A DNA stretch of 64,000 nucleotides from CAKZLS01 sp963771545 (GCA_963771545.1 CAVYTX010000002.1:1550001-1614000); one strand, 5' to 3'. Positions 8,665-18,359 are shown, counted from the first letter of the stretch. The notes: generated from the letters alone by a model not told the origin. Program-made: numbers and translations.

Positions 8665-10045
8665 CGCCATTCCCGCCCCGCGCTCGGACACCTTCAACGC
8701 GGCGGCGATCAGCCACGCCGCCTTCCGCCGGGAGCTTTGGGGCTGGTCGGCGGTGGCCGTGGGATCGCTCGCCATCGCCGGCGTCTTCGCCGCGTTGCTC
8801 GCCGTTTCGCGTATTCCCGGCGTCGAATCGGTGTTTCCCTGGCCGCTCGAATTCTTCCGCAAGGGCTTGGTCATCCATGTGGTGTTTTCGTTCGTTGTCT
8901 GGTTTCTCGCGGTTTTCGGGGCCTTGCTGCAACTGGCGGCGAGGGACCCTGTGGTCGAGACGCCCCGTTTCGATTGGCTGGGAAAACTCGCCGTTCTGGG
9001 AATGGCCGCGGCGTTTCCGCTGCTGTTCATCCCGGCGCTGGTCGATCGCGGCGAGCCCACCCTGAACAACTATATCCCCGTCATCATCGATCCGCTGTAT
9101 TACGCCGGACTGATCGTGATGGGCGTCGCCATGACGCTGGCGGTGGCCCGGCTGTTGCTGAGCCGGCCCACGCTTTCGAAACGAACTCCCCTGGTAGGAC
9201 CGATGGTGGGCGCCGGGCTAATCGTTATCGTCGCCCTGGTCTGTTTTGGCCTGGCTTTCGTCGACCTGGCAGGCCAGGCCCCCTCTCACGCCTTCAACGA
9301 GGACTTGTTCTGGGGCGGCGGACACGTCCTGCAATTTCTGAACACGCTGCTCATGGTCGTGGGCTGGAGCGTCTTGGCCAGCTCGGCGGCGGGCCGCCGC
9401 GTTCCCGGCCCCGGCATCATGGCGACCGCCGTAGCCCTGCTGGTCCTGTCCGCCGCCGCGGCGCCGGTGTTTTATTTCGTGTTCGAGCCGTTCTCCGCGG
9501 AACAGACGCTCGCCTTCACCAATCTCCAATACGCCTTGGCGGTCCCGTCGCTGATGGTGGCCGTGGGGTCGCTGATCTGGATCCGCCGGCCTCTCCCTTG
9601 GACCCAACCTGCATTTCTGTACCTCATCCTCTCGATGGCGGTGTTTGCCGCCGGCGGCGTCCTCGGGCTGTTCGTCGATGGCGCGGACACGCGCACGCCG
9701 GCACATTACCACGGCGTCATCGCCGGTGTGTCGCTGGCGTTCATGGGCCTGTTCTACGAGGTGTTTCTTCCGCGCCTCGGACGCCCACTTGGCCGTGGAA
9801 AAACGATCTACGCGCAGATATATTTGTTCGCCGGCGGACAACTGGCGGCCTGCGTCGGGTTGTTCCTGGCCGGCGGCTTCGGCGCCCCGCGCAAGACGGC
9901 CGGAGACGCCCAGGGGCTCGATGCGATGGGCGCCATCGTCGGCATGACGCTGAACGGCATCGGCGCGTTGTTCGCCGTGGTCGGCGGCGTCCTGTTCATC
10001 TGGTTGGTGGCCAGGGCTCTGTTCAGATCCCCGGAAACAAATTAG
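8657..10045 (+). CDS. Divergent heme-copper oxidase subunit I-like membrane protein
   Basis: 462 residues, about twelve hydrophobic helices. Histidines at oxidase-like positions can be seen: GLVIHVVFSFVVWFLAVFG (possible low-spin heme ligand), FWGGGHVLQFLNTLLMVVGW (helix VI, where classical enzymes have HPEVY), and PAHYHGVIAGVSLAFMGLFY (the paired heme ligands). The His-His pair of the CuB site expected in the next helix is absent: the corresponding region reads around WIRRPLPWTQPAFLYLILSM. The protein may therefore bind heme without a binuclear copper centre. It overlaps the DUF420 gene and precedes ctaB, which makes a role in heme A handling or oxidase assembly possible. Related genes are annotated as cytochrome oxidase subunit I in other alphaproteobacteria; function is not established. 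Confidence 0.7.
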   Translation: MDNAIPAPRSDTFNAAAISHAAFRRELWGWSAVAVGSLAIAGVFAALLAVSRIPGVESVFPWPLEFFRKGLVIHVVFSFVVWFLAVFGALLQLAARDPVVETPRFDWLGKLAVLGMAAAFPLLFIPALVDRGEPTLNNYIPVIIDPLYYAGLIVMGVAMTLAVARLLLSRPTLSKRTPLVGPMVGAGLIVIVALVCFGLAFVDLAGQAPSHAFNEDLFWGGGHVLQFLNTLLMVVGWSVLASSAAGRRVPGPGIMATAVALLVLSAAAAPVFYFVFEPFSAEQTLAFTNLQYALAVPSLMVAVGSLIWIRRPLPWTQPAFLYLILSMAVFAAGGVLGLFVDGADTRTPAHYHGVIAGVSLAFMGLFYEVFLPRLGRPLGRGKTIYAQIYLFAGGQLAACVGLFLAGGFGAPRKTAGDAQGLDAMGAIVGMTLNGIGALFAVVGGVLFIWLVARALFRSPETN

Positions 10046-10105
10046 CGCGCGAAACGATTTGCGATTATAGTGACCGCCGCCCGGAAAACGGGCCCGGAAT
10101 AGAGC

Positions 10106-10144
10106 AGAGAAGAGAAAGAGAAGAGAAGAGGAGAGGAGAGAGGG
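10106..10144 (+). repeat. 39-base pure purine tract overlapping the ctaB ribosome-binding site
   Basis: Every base from 10106 to 10144 is A or G, built from repeated GAGAA and GAGGA units, ending directly at the ctaB GTG. It contains several overlapping Shine-Dalgarno-like AGGAG sequences. Such low-complexity tracts can change length by slippage and alter translation initiation. Confidence 0.7.
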
Positions 10145-11080
10145 TGTCGAACGCCCGTTTACAACCCGTCGACGTCTTAAAGACAACGACGGCCAGAACC
10201 GAGCCACGGTTCCAGATCAAGGACTACGCGCTGCTGCTCAAGCCGCGGGTGATGTCGCTCGTCGTATTCACGGCGATGGTCGGCATGCTTCTGGCCCCGG
10301 CCCACATCGATGCGCTCACCGGATTGGCCGCCATCCTATGTATCGCCTTGGGCGCCGGCGCATCGGGCGCCATCAACATGTGGTACGATCGCGATATCGA
10401 TCGCGACATGGCGCGAACCATGAACCGGCCGCTGCCCGCCGGCCGCATGCGGCCCCGGGCGGCATTGGTGTACGGCGCGACCCTGGCGGTGGGCTCGGTC
10501 GCGGCCATGGCGTACCTGATCAACATCCTGGCGGCCGGTCTGTTGGCGCTGACAATCGCCTACTACGTGTTCTTCTACACCATGTGGCTGAAGCGGCGAA
10601 CGCCCCAGAACATCGTAATCGGCGGCGCGGCCGGCGCGCTTCCTCCGATGATCGGCTGGGCCGCGGCCACCGGCGACGTGGGATTGGGCGCCGTTTGCCT
10701 GTTCGCGATCATTTTTCTATGGACGCCGCCTCACTCGTGGGCGCTCGCGCTGTTTCGCCGCGGCGACTACGAGAACGCCGGGGTGCCGATGATGCCGGTG
10801 GTGGCCGGGGAGCGTTCGACCCGAAACCAGATGCTCGCCTATACCCTGGTTCTGATCCCGGTGACCCTGTCGCCGGTGGCGATCGGCATGTCGGGCGCGC
10901 TTTACGCCGCGGCGGCGGTGGTTCTGGGCGGCCTGTTTCTCAGACACGCGGTCAAGGTCTGGCGAGAACTCGGATCCGGCGGTGGCGCGGTCCATGTTCC
11001 TGTTCAGCATCCTATACCTTTTCTTGATCTTCCTCGCTCTGCTGGCCGATCGCGCGCTCGCCGCCTTGCTGTTGCTATAG
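10144..11080 (+). pseudogene. ctaB: Protoheme IX farnesyltransferase, frameshifted near the 3' end
   Basis: From GTG 10144 (AGAGG immediately upstream) the frame encodes heme O synthase: DYALLLKPRVMSLVVFTAMVG, GAINMWYDRDIDRDMARTMN with the Asp-rich prenyl-diphosphate motif, RTPQNIVIGGAAGALPPMIG, and the second motif at RRGDYENAGVPMMP. After KVWRE (about 10955-10975) the frame goes wrong and reads through into the next gene. The expected C-terminus (MFLFSILYLFLIFLALLADR) lies in the +1 frame from 10994, ending at TAG 11078-11080, just before the M32 peptidase. One extra base would explain this. The enzyme makes heme O for the aa3 oxidase next door, so a true loss would be costly, and sequencing error is likely. 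Confidence 0.85.
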
Positions 11081-11087
11081 CGCCACC

Positions 11088-12581
11088 GTGGCCCGCACCG
11101 TATACCAGCGGCTGGAAGACCGCTTTCGCCGCATCCTTGCTCTCGGCGACGTGGAAGCCATCCTGCATTGGGATCTGGCGACGATGATGCCGCGAGGGGG
11201 CGCCGCCGCGCGCGGCGATCAGCTCGCCCTGCTCAAGGCCATGCGGCATGGCATGATCACGGATCCCGAAATGGAAGACATGCTCGGTTCCGCCGATGCC
11301 GAGCCGGACCTGGATCCGTGGCGAAAAGCCAATCTCCGAGAAATGCGCCGCGCCTGGGTGCACGCCACCGCCCTGACCGAACGGCAGGTTGACGCTCTGT
11401 CGCGGGCGGTGTCGGCATGCGAAACCAAATGGCGGTCGGCCCGCGCCGACGACGACTTCGCCGCCGTTCTGCCCGAGCTCGAAACGGTGGTGGCGCTCAT
11501 CCGCGAGACCGCCGCCGCCAAATCCGAACGACTGGGCCTATCTCCCTACGACGCCCTGCTGGACGAATACGAACCGGAAGGCCGATCGAACGACATCGAC
11601 CGCGTATTCGCCGACCTCGAATCGTTCCTGCCGGATTTTCTCGCGAATGTCCTCGAACATCAGGCCCGCGCCGGAACCCCCGAGATCCCCAAGGGCCCGT
11701 TTCCGGTGGAGAAACAGCGCGAACTCGGCGTGCGGTTCATGGAGGGCTTGGGGTTCGACTTCCACCATGGTCGGCTCGACGTCAGCCTCCACCCGTTCTG
11801 CGGCGGCACGCCCGACGACGTCCGCATTACCACCCGCTACGACGAGGCGGATTTCACCTCCGCCCTCATGGGCGTGCTGCACGAGACCGGCCACGCCCTC
11901 TATGAACGCGGCCTGCCCGCGCAGTGGCGAGGCCAGCCGGTGGGACAGGCCCGTGGCATGGCCGTGCACGAGAGCCAATCGCTGCTGATCGAGATGCAGG
12001 TCTGCCGGTCGCGCGAATTTCTCGGTTTCGCAGCACCGATCATGAAGAGCGCGCTGGCGGGCAGCGGGCCCTCTTGGGAGGCCGACAATCTCTACCGTCT
12101 CTACACCCGCGTGCAACCGGGGTTCATCCGGGTCGATGCCGACGAGGTCACCTACCCCGCCCACGTGATTCTCCGCTACAACCTGGAACGCGCCATGATC
12201 GCCGGCGACCTGGAACCGGCCGACCTGCCCGCCGCCTGGAACGACGGCATGCGGCGGCTATTGGGCCGGACGCCGCCCAACTATCGGCTCGGATGTCTGC
12301 AGGATATCCACTGGTACGACGGCGCCTGGGGCTATTTCCCGACCTATACCCTGGGGGCCATGACCGCCGCCCAGTTCTTCAACGCCGCCGTCCGCGCCGA
12401 ACCGGCCATCGAACCCGGGATCGCCAACGGCGATTTCAAGCCGCTCCTAGGCTGGCTGCGCGCCCACATCCACGGCAAGGGCTCGCTGCTGTCCGCTCGT
12501 GAATTGGTGATCGAGGCCACCGGGCGTCCTCTGGATCCGGAAATCTTCAAGGCGCACCTGAAACGGCGCTATACGCATTGA
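11088..12581 (+). CDS. M32 family metallocarboxypeptidase (carboxypeptidase Taq)
   Basis: 497 residues from GTG 11088, seven bases after the true ctaB stop. The zinc site is visible as LHETGHALYERGLP (HEXXH) followed by GMAVHESQSLLIEMQ, which supplies the third ligand region, and the substrate-site motif near YPAHVILRYNLERAMIAGDL is typical of the family. These cytosolic enzymes remove C-terminal residues from peptides. Length matches the family. It is probably transcribed together with the ctaB gene; threonine synthase follows after about 110 bases. Confidence 0.93.
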   Translation: MARTVYQRLEDRFRRILALGDVEAILHWDLATMMPRGGAAARGDQLALLKAMRHGMITDPEMEDMLGSADAEPDLDPWRKANLREMRRAWVHATALTERQVDALSRAVSACETKWRSARADDDFAAVLPELETVVALIRETAAAKSERLGLSPYDALLDEYEPEGRSNDIDRVFADLESFLPDFLANVLEHQARAGTPEIPKGPFPVEKQRELGVRFMEGLGFDFHHGRLDVSLHPFCGGTPDDVRITTRYDEADFTSALMGVLHETGHALYERGLPAQWRGQPVGQARGMAVHESQSLLIEMQVCRSREFLGFAAPIMKSALAGSGPSWEADNLYRLYTRVQPGFIRVDADEVTYPAHVILRYNLERAMIAGDLEPADLPAAWNDGMRRLLGRTPPNYRLGCLQDIHWYDGAWGYFPTYTLGAMTAAQFFNAAVRAEPAIEPGIANGDFKPLLGWLRAHIHGKGSLLSARELVIEATGRPLDPEIFKAHLKRRYTH

Positions 12582-12585
12582 CTAT

Positions 12586-12634
12586 CCCTTGCGCCCACCA
12601 CCATCCCTTGCGCCCACCGGCCCTTGCGCCCACC
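12586..12634. repeat. Three copies of CCCTTGCGCCCACC between two genes
   Basis: CCCTTGCGCCCACC occurs at 12586-12599, 12605-12618 and 12621-12634 (start spacing 19 and 16). It begins just after the M32 peptidase stop and lies upstream of thrC. It may be a slipped duplication or part of a leader or terminator; no T run follows. Confidence 0.75.
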
Positions 12635-12690
12635 GGTTCTCGATTGTATAGCCACGGAGTCATGATCTTTTTGCCTGTGGTTCCGAACCC

Positions 12691-14115
12691 GTGAAATATG
12701 TGAGCACTCGCGGCATCGCGCCGGTCCTCGCGTTCGATGACGTGGTCTTGGCCGGTCTCGCCCGCGACGGCGGCCTGTACCTGCCCGAGACCTGGCCCCG
12801 GCTCTCCGCCGCGGACCTGCGGTCGCTGTCGGCCCTGGACTATCCAACGTTGGCGGCCCGCGTCATCGCCCCCTTCGCCGCGCCCGCCATCGACGAGGCC
12901 GACCTCCACGCCATCGCGGTGGACGCCTATACAAGTTTCGACCATCCCGACGTGGCTCCGCTCAAGCCCCTCGGCGCGGACACATGGCTGTTGGAACTGT
13001 TCCACGGCCCGACCCTGGCGTTCAAGGATTACGCGCTCCAAGTGCTGAGCCGGCTGTTCGATTTCATCCTGGCCCGCCGTGGCGAACGCATCACCATCGT
13101 CGGCGCCACCTCCGGCGATACCGGATCGGCGGCCATCGAGGCCTGCCGGGACCGCGCCGCAATCGACATCTTCATCCTCCACCCCAAGGGACGGGTCTCC
13201 GACGTCCAGCGGCGGCAGATGACCACGGTCGCCGCCGGCAACGTCCACAACATCGCCATCGAGGGAACCTTTGACGACTGTCAGGACCTCGTCAAGGCCA
13301 TGTTCAACGACGCCGATTTCCGCGATCGCTTCAGGCTCGGCGCGGCGAATTCCATCAATTGGGCGCGGATCGTCGCCCAGATCGTTTACTACGTTCATGC
13401 CGCCCTCAGGCTCGGCGCGCCGGAGCGGCAAGTCGATTTCGCCGTGCCCACCGGCAACTTCGGCAACGTATTCGCCGGTTACGCCGCCCGCGAGATCGGG
13501 GTGCCGATCCGGCGGTTGGTCATCGGGTCCAACCGCAACGATATCCTCACCCGCTTCTTCGCGTCGGGCCGCATGGAGATGGGCGCGGTCTCCCCCACGA
13601 TCAGCCCAAGCATGGACATCCAGGTCTCCAGCAACTTCGAGCGGTTGCTGTTCGAAATTTATAACCGCGACGGCGCAGCCGTGAGCCGGACCATGACGCG
13701 TTTCCGCGACGAGGGCATGTTCGAAGTGGCGTTCGGCCTCTGGCGCCGGGCGCTGGACGTTTTCGACGCGGAACGGTTCGACGACGACCAGACCAAGGCT
13801 GTCATCCGCACCGTGTTCGAGGAGACCGGCGAGCTTCTCGATCCCCATTCGGCCATCGGCGTGGCCGCCGCCCGCTCCCGCGGCGCCGGCCGGACCGTGC
13901 CCATCGTGGCCCTCGCCACGGCCCATCCCGCGAAATTTCCGGACGCGGTGGAGGCGGCGACCGGCGTTCGGCCGCCCCTGCCGGCGCGGCTCGCCGGTCT
14001 GTTCGAGCGGCCGGAGCGTTACCATGTCTTGCCGGTGGCATTGTCTGCCGTCGAAGACCATATCTCACACACATTGAAAGAGCGGGCACTAAACCAGCGG
14101 GGTGGCTTTTCGTGA
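12691..14115 (+). CDS. thrC: Threonine synthase
   Basis: 474 residues from GTG 12691. KYVSTRGIAPVLAFDDVVLAGLARDGGLY is the usual N-terminus, LELFHGPTLAFKDYALQVL carries the PLP-binding lysine, and GATSGDTGSAAIEAC is the phosphate-binding loop. This is the long ThrC class that converts O-phosphohomoserine to threonine. Its stop overlaps the GTG start of the M16 peptidase gene by four bases, the common thrC-peptidase pair of alphaproteobacteria. Homoserine kinase, which makes its substrate, is encoded at 22050. Confidence 0.95.
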   Translation: MKYVSTRGIAPVLAFDDVVLAGLARDGGLYLPETWPRLSAADLRSLSALDYPTLAARVIAPFAAPAIDEADLHAIAVDAYTSFDHPDVAPLKPLGADTWLLELFHGPTLAFKDYALQVLSRLFDFILARRGERITIVGATSGDTGSAAIEACRDRAAIDIFILHPKGRVSDVQRRQMTTVAAGNVHNIAIEGTFDDCQDLVKAMFNDADFRDRFRLGAANSINWARIVAQIVYYVHAALRLGAPERQVDFAVPTGNFGNVFAGYAAREIGVPIRRLVIGSNRNDILTRFFASGRMEMGAVSPTISPSMDIQVSSNFERLLFEIYNRDGAAVSRTMTRFRDEGMFEVAFGLWRRALDVFDAERFDDDQTKAVIRTVFEETGELLDPHSAIGVAAARSRGAGRTVPIVALATAHPAKFPDAVEAATGVRPPLPARLAGLFERPERYHVLPVALSAVEDHISHTLKERALNQRGGFS

Positions 14116-15371
14116 GCAGAGTTCAGGTGTCAACACTTCCCAATGGGCTGCGGGTCGCGACCGATCCGATGGACGCGGTGGAAACCCTATCCGTGGGCGC
14201 CTGGATCCAGACCGGCAGCCGTTATGAGAGTCCGAAGATCAACGGCATCTCGCACCTGCTCGAACACATGGTTTTCAAGGGGACCCGGAAGCGCGACGCC
14301 CGCGCCATCGCCGAGGAAATCGAAGCCGTGGGTGGACACCTGAACGCCCACACATCGCGCGAATACACCGCGTTCTACGCCAAGGTCCTGAAGGAGGACG
14401 CGCGGCTCGCCGTCGATATCATCTCCGACATGGTGCAGAACGCCACCCTCGACGCCGACGAACTCGACCGCGAACGCACGGTGGTGATGCAGGAAATCAT
14501 GCAATCCCTGGACACCCCCGACGACGTGGTGTTCGACCGCTTCCAGGAAGCGGCGTTTCCAGACCAGTCGCTGGGACGGTCGGTTCTGGGCGCCGCGGAC
14601 CTGATCCGCGACATGCCGCGCGAACAGCTTTGCCGGTACATGGGCGATCGCTACCAGGCCAAGCACATGGTGATCGCCGCGGCCGGCCGCATTGAGCATC
14701 GGACCTTCGTGGAACTGGTCGAAGAGGCATTCTCCGATCTGCCGAGCGGCGGCGACTTCGGATGCGAACCCGCCCGCTACCAAGGCGGCGACCGGCGCGA
14801 GCAACGCGACCTGGAACAGGTTCACGTCATTCTCGGTTTCGAGGGCCTCGGCTACCGTGATCCCGACTTCTACGCGATATCGGTGTTGTCGACCCTGTTC
14901 GGCGGCGGCATGTCCTCGCGTCTGTTCCAAGAGGTGCGGGAAAAACGCGGGCTGGTCTACAGCATTTACAGCTTTCCGGCCGCCTACGTGGACAGCGGCC
15001 TGTTCGGGATCTACGCGGGTACCGGTGAAAACGAAGTGGCGGAACTCATCCCCCTGGTCTGCGAGGAAATCGCCAAGGTGACCGCCCACGTCGGCGAGGA
15101 CGAGGTGGCGCGGGCGCGGGCGCAGCTCAAATCCAGCATCCTGATGTCCCTGGAGAGCACCACATCGCGTTGCGAACAACTGGCGCGGCAGCTGATGGTG
15201 TTCGGCCGGCCGTTGCCGGTCCCCGAAATCGTCGAAAAGGTCGAAGCGGTCGACGCGGACAGCGTCACCCGCGTGGCCCGGCGACTCGTGAACACGCGGC
15301 CGACGGTGGCGGTGCTGGGGCCCTTGGGAAATATGGAGAGCTACGACACGGTGCTGGAGCGGCTGGCCTGA
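14112..15371 (+). CDS. M16 family zinc metallopeptidase (processing peptidase type)
   Basis: 419 residues. The inverted zinc motif HXXEH is present in GISHLLEHMVFKGT, with the distal glutamate in the EYTAFYAKVLKEDARLAVDI region. The C-terminal half contains the inactive M16 repeat with REKRGLVYSIYSF and YAGTGENEV. It resembles bacterial homologues of the mitochondrial processing peptidase beta subunit, probably cytosolic because no signal peptide is seen. GTG start at 14112 overlaps the thrC stop (GTGA), so translation is coupled. The target in bacteria is unknown. Confidence 0.92.
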   Translation: MSRVQVSTLPNGLRVATDPMDAVETLSVGAWIQTGSRYESPKINGISHLLEHMVFKGTRKRDARAIAEEIEAVGGHLNAHTSREYTAFYAKVLKEDARLAVDIISDMVQNATLDADELDRERTVVMQEIMQSLDTPDDVVFDRFQEAAFPDQSLGRSVLGAADLIRDMPREQLCRYMGDRYQAKHMVIAAAGRIEHRTFVELVEEAFSDLPSGGDFGCEPARYQGGDRREQRDLEQVHVILGFEGLGYRDPDFYAISVLSTLFGGGMSSRLFQEVREKRGLVYSIYSFPAAYVDSGLFGIYAGTGENEVAELIPLVCEEIAKVTAHVGEDEVARARAQLKSSILMSLESTTSRCEQLARQLMVFGRPLPVPEIVEKVEAVDADSVTRVARRLVNTRPTVAVLGPLGNMESYDTVLERLA

Positions 15372-15399
15372 TCGTTCCCGGCAACCGTCACGCCGCCGT

Positions 15400-15975
15400 T
15401 CACGCGTGCCCGGCGGACTCCGAGAGCATACTGGGATCGATGCCGATCTTGGCCATTGCCCGTTGCCATTTCGTATTCAGGTCGGTGTCAAACACCAAGC
15501 CTTCGTCGGCTCCCACGTTCAGCCAGCCGTTGGCTTTGATTTCCGAGTCGAGTTGACCCGGTCCCCAGCCGGCGTACCCGAGCGCCAAGAGATGACGTTG
15601 TGGTCCCTTACCCGATGCGATCGCCCTGAGAATCTCCACCGTGGCGGTCAAGGCGACCCCATCCGCCACCACCATGGTTCCTTCTTGAAGGTAATCCGGG
15701 GAATGCAAGACAAAGCCACGGCCCGTTTCCACCGGACCTCCGAAATGAACATCGACGTCATTCAGCGCAGTGGAAGTCTGGATGTCCAATTGTTCGAGCA
15801 AGTCCGGAAAACTCAAGGCATCGAGCGCTCGGTTGATCACCAGCCCCATTGCGCCCTCGGCATTGTGGGCGCACATGTAAATGACCGTCTTGGCGAACCG
15901 CGTATCCTGCATGCCCGGCATCGCCACCAAAAGCTGACCGACCAGATAACTGTCATCACGTGAATTGCCAGACAT
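15400..15975 (-). CDS. YqgE/AlgH family protein
   Basis: 191 residues. The family signature is clear: YLVGQLLVAMPGMQDTRFAK, VIYMCAHNAEGAMGLVINRAL, VHFGGPVETGRGFVLHS and ALGYAGWGPGQLDSEI. UPF0301 proteins are widespread in proteobacteria and lack a settled biochemical function; the AlgH name comes from an alginate regulation phenotype. It is convergent to the M16 peptidase gene (28 bases apart) and divergent from the DsbD-like gene. Confidence 0.92.
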   Translation of the reverse strand: MSGNSRDDSYLVGQLLVAMPGMQDTRFAKTVIYMCAHNAEGAMGLVINRALDALSFPDLLEQLDIQTSTALNDVDVHFGGPVETGRGFVLHSPDYLQEGTMVVADGVALTATVEILRAIASGKGPQRHLLALGYAGWGPGQLDSEIKANGWLNVGADEGLVFDTDLNTKWQRAMAKIGIDPSMLSESAGHA

Positions 15976-16097
15976 GCATTCCTCAACGTCCTGATTCTCG
16001 ATATTATCATAATCCGGCGCGTCTTTGTAGGGCGCGGACCGCTGAGAAGGGCAACATCACGCAAGATCGACAGTGTGGCCTTCATTCATCCGGGCTG

Positions 16098-18254
16098 ATG
16101 CCGCTCTTACTATTATTTAGTCCGTGGCTCGATATAAACCACTCAAGGAAGAAGGTTGCATCCGCCATACGCACGATAATTGGGTGTTTTTGCCTAACGA
16201 TTCTCGCGTGCGCCATGGCGCCGGGAAGCGGTTTCGCCCAGGGATCGGATTGGGCCAGGACCGACCACGGGGCCGTGCGCCTGATCAGCGCGACCGGCGC
16301 CGTCGGCGACCCGGAGACCGTAAAACTCGGCCTGCAGTTCGAACTGAGCGACGGCTGGAAAGTGTACTGGCGCTCTCCGGGGGACGCCGGGTTCCCACCG
16401 CGTGTTAATTGGGAAGGCTCGACCAATCTGGCGGAAGCACACGTGTCCTGGCCGGCGCCCGTCCGATTTTCCATCCTTGGTCTCGAAACCGTCGGTTACA
16501 AGCACGAAGTTGTTCTACCCATTGCCGCGCGCCTGAGCCGTCCCGGCGAGGCCTTAATGCTCCGCGCGGCGGTCGACTATCTGGCCTGTTCCGAGATCTG
16601 CATTCCCTACACCGCCGATTTGGCGCTGACGGTGCCCGCGGGGCCGGCCCGTCCGGGACAATTCGCGCACCTGATCAGCCAATTCGAAAACCGCGTGCCC
16701 GGAAACAACGGGGCCCACGGCCTCGCGATCGACCGGTTGGCGGTTTCGAACAGCGGCGTGGACGCAACGCTTCGCGTGACCGCCACATCGACGCCGCCGT
16801 TCTCCAAACCCGACGCGTTCATCGAGGGACCCGTTGAACTGGCCTTCGGCCCGCCGAACGTCACCCTGACGAACGACGGTCGGACGGCCATCCTGAACAT
16901 CGCGGTTTTCGGGGCTGAATCGATGGATCGGCCGCTTGCCGGAATGGATCTGACGGCCACCCTCGTGGATGGAGAGCGGAGCGTCGAACGGCGGCTCGCG
17001 GTGGACACGGAACCGGCCGACGGAATACCCGCCGATCGGACATCGCTTTTGGTCATGCTGGGCTTTGGTTTGCTGGGCGGCCTGATCCTCAACCTGATGC
17101 CGTGCGTGCTGCCGGTCCTCTCCATCAAATTGCTGGGCGCGATGGGCCATGGCGGCGGCGATCCACGATGGGTGAGGCTCAGCTTCATCGCCTCGGCGCT
17201 GGGGATCCTGTCCTCGTTCATGGTCCTGGCGGCCACCTTGGCGGCGATGAAAACGCTGGGTGCTTCGGTGAGTTGGGGATTGCAATTCCAGCAGCCATGG
17301 TTTCTCACCGCCATGATCCTGGTGATGACGCTGTTCGCCTGCAACCTGTGGGGATTTTTCGAGGTGCGGTTGCCGGAAGCCATCGCCGACGCCGGCGTCC
17401 ATGCCGGACACGTTCATGGTCTCGGCGGCCACTTCCTGACCGGAGCCCTCGCGACCCTGCTCGCCACCCCCTGCTCGGCCCCTTTCCTCGGAACCGCCAT
17501 TGGCTTCGCGCTGTCACGCGGCGCCGCGGAAATCTTCGCCATCTTCGCGGTATTGGGGCTGGGCCTGGCGGCGCCCTACCTGGCCGTCGCGGCGGTCCCC
17601 AAACTCGCGACCATGCTGCCCCGTCCGGGCGCCTGGATGATCGTTCTCCGGCGGATCCTCGGCGTGGCCCTCGCGGCGACCGGTGTCTGGCTGTTGAGCG
17701 TTCTGGCCGCCCAGGTGGGCGCCACCGGAGGGTTCGTCATCGGCGCGTTGACCCTGGCCATGGCCGTGGCGATGTACGTGGCCACCCGCATGAACCGCCC
17801 GCTCGCCAGGCTTGGCCGCTGGTTGGCGATCGGCCTGGCCGTTGTCGCCCTGGCAATCCCCATGCGCGCGGTGGATGGAAGCTCCGACACGCTGGACGGC
17901 GTGTGGACGCCGTTCGACGAAGCCGCGATCCCCGGTCTGGTCGCCGAGGGGCGCGTCGTTCTTGTGAATGTCACCGCCGACTGGTGCATTACCTGCCGGA
18001 TCAATGAATCGCTGGTTTTGTCGAAAGGCGGGGTGCGCGAAAAGCTTGGGTCGGACGATGTCGTCGCCATGCGCGGCGATTGGACCCGGCCGGACGACGA
18101 GATCTCCCGGTATCTCGCCGGGTTCGGCCGTTACGGGATACCATTCGACGCCGTATACGGTCCCGGCTTGCCGAACGGCGAGGCGTTGCCCGAACTGCTG
18201 ACCGCGGACGCCGTGCTCACCGCGCTCGATCGCGCCGCCGGAAAACCGCGGTAG
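16098..18254 (+). CDS. DsbD/ScsB-like thiol:disulfide interchange protein
   Basis: Starting at ATG 16098 gives 718 residues; the frame is open back to 15960 but that part overlaps yqgE. A hydrophobic export segment (IIGCFCLTILACAMAPG) leads into a periplasmic alpha-like domain with YLACSEICIPYTADL. Eight or so membrane helices follow with the redox cysteines in LNLMPCVLPVLSIKLLG and LLATPCSAPFLGTAIGF. The C-terminal thioredoxin-like domain has NVTADWCITCRINE (CxxC). Such proteins pass electrons from cytoplasmic thioredoxin to periplasmic partners, for example copper-resistance or cytochrome maturation proteins. The peroxiredoxin gene lies 105 bases downstream on the same strand, a sensible redox pairing. 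The exact start is uncertain. Confidence 0.9.
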   Translation: MPLLLLFSPWLDINHSRKKVASAIRTIIGCFCLTILACAMAPGSGFAQGSDWARTDHGAVRLISATGAVGDPETVKLGLQFELSDGWKVYWRSPGDAGFPPRVNWEGSTNLAEAHVSWPAPVRFSILGLETVGYKHEVVLPIAARLSRPGEALMLRAAVDYLACSEICIPYTADLALTVPAGPARPGQFAHLISQFENRVPGNNGAHGLAIDRLAVSNSGVDATLRVTATSTPPFSKPDAFIEGPVELAFGPPNVTLTNDGRTAILNIAVFGAESMDRPLAGMDLTATLVDGERSVERRLAVDTEPADGIPADRTSLLVMLGFGLLGGLILNLMPCVLPVLSIKLLGAMGHGGGDPRWVRLSFIASALGILSSFMVLAATLAAMKTLGASVSWGLQFQQPWFLTAMILVMTLFACNLWGFFEVRLPEAIADAGVHAGHVHGLGGHFLTGALATLLATPCSAPFLGTAIGFALSRGAAEIFAIFAVLGLGLAAPYLAVAAVPKLATMLPRPGAWMIVLRRILGVALAATGVWLLSVLAAQVGATGGFVIGALTLAMAVAMYVATRMNRPLARLGRWLAIGLAVVALAIPMRAVDGSSDTLDGVWTPFDEAAIPGLVAEGRVVLVNVTADWCITCRINESLVLSKGGVREKLGSDDVVAMRGDWTRPDDEISRYLAGFGRYGIPFDAVYGPGLPNGEALPELLTADAVLTALDRAAGKPR

Positions 18255-18359
18255 CCGGGCGCCACGGAAAAATTTTGAATTTACCGGTCCTATCGCCTAT
18301 GTCTCTACCAACCGGGCGCTAATGCCCGCATCACGGTTCATGCTGGACGGGGGAACACA

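Noticed and set aside
8737..11187. 816-codon ORF covering the oxidase-like gene and ctaB
   Set aside because: The first 469 codons are an out-of-frame shadow of the oxidase-like gene; only the part from 10144 is ctaB.
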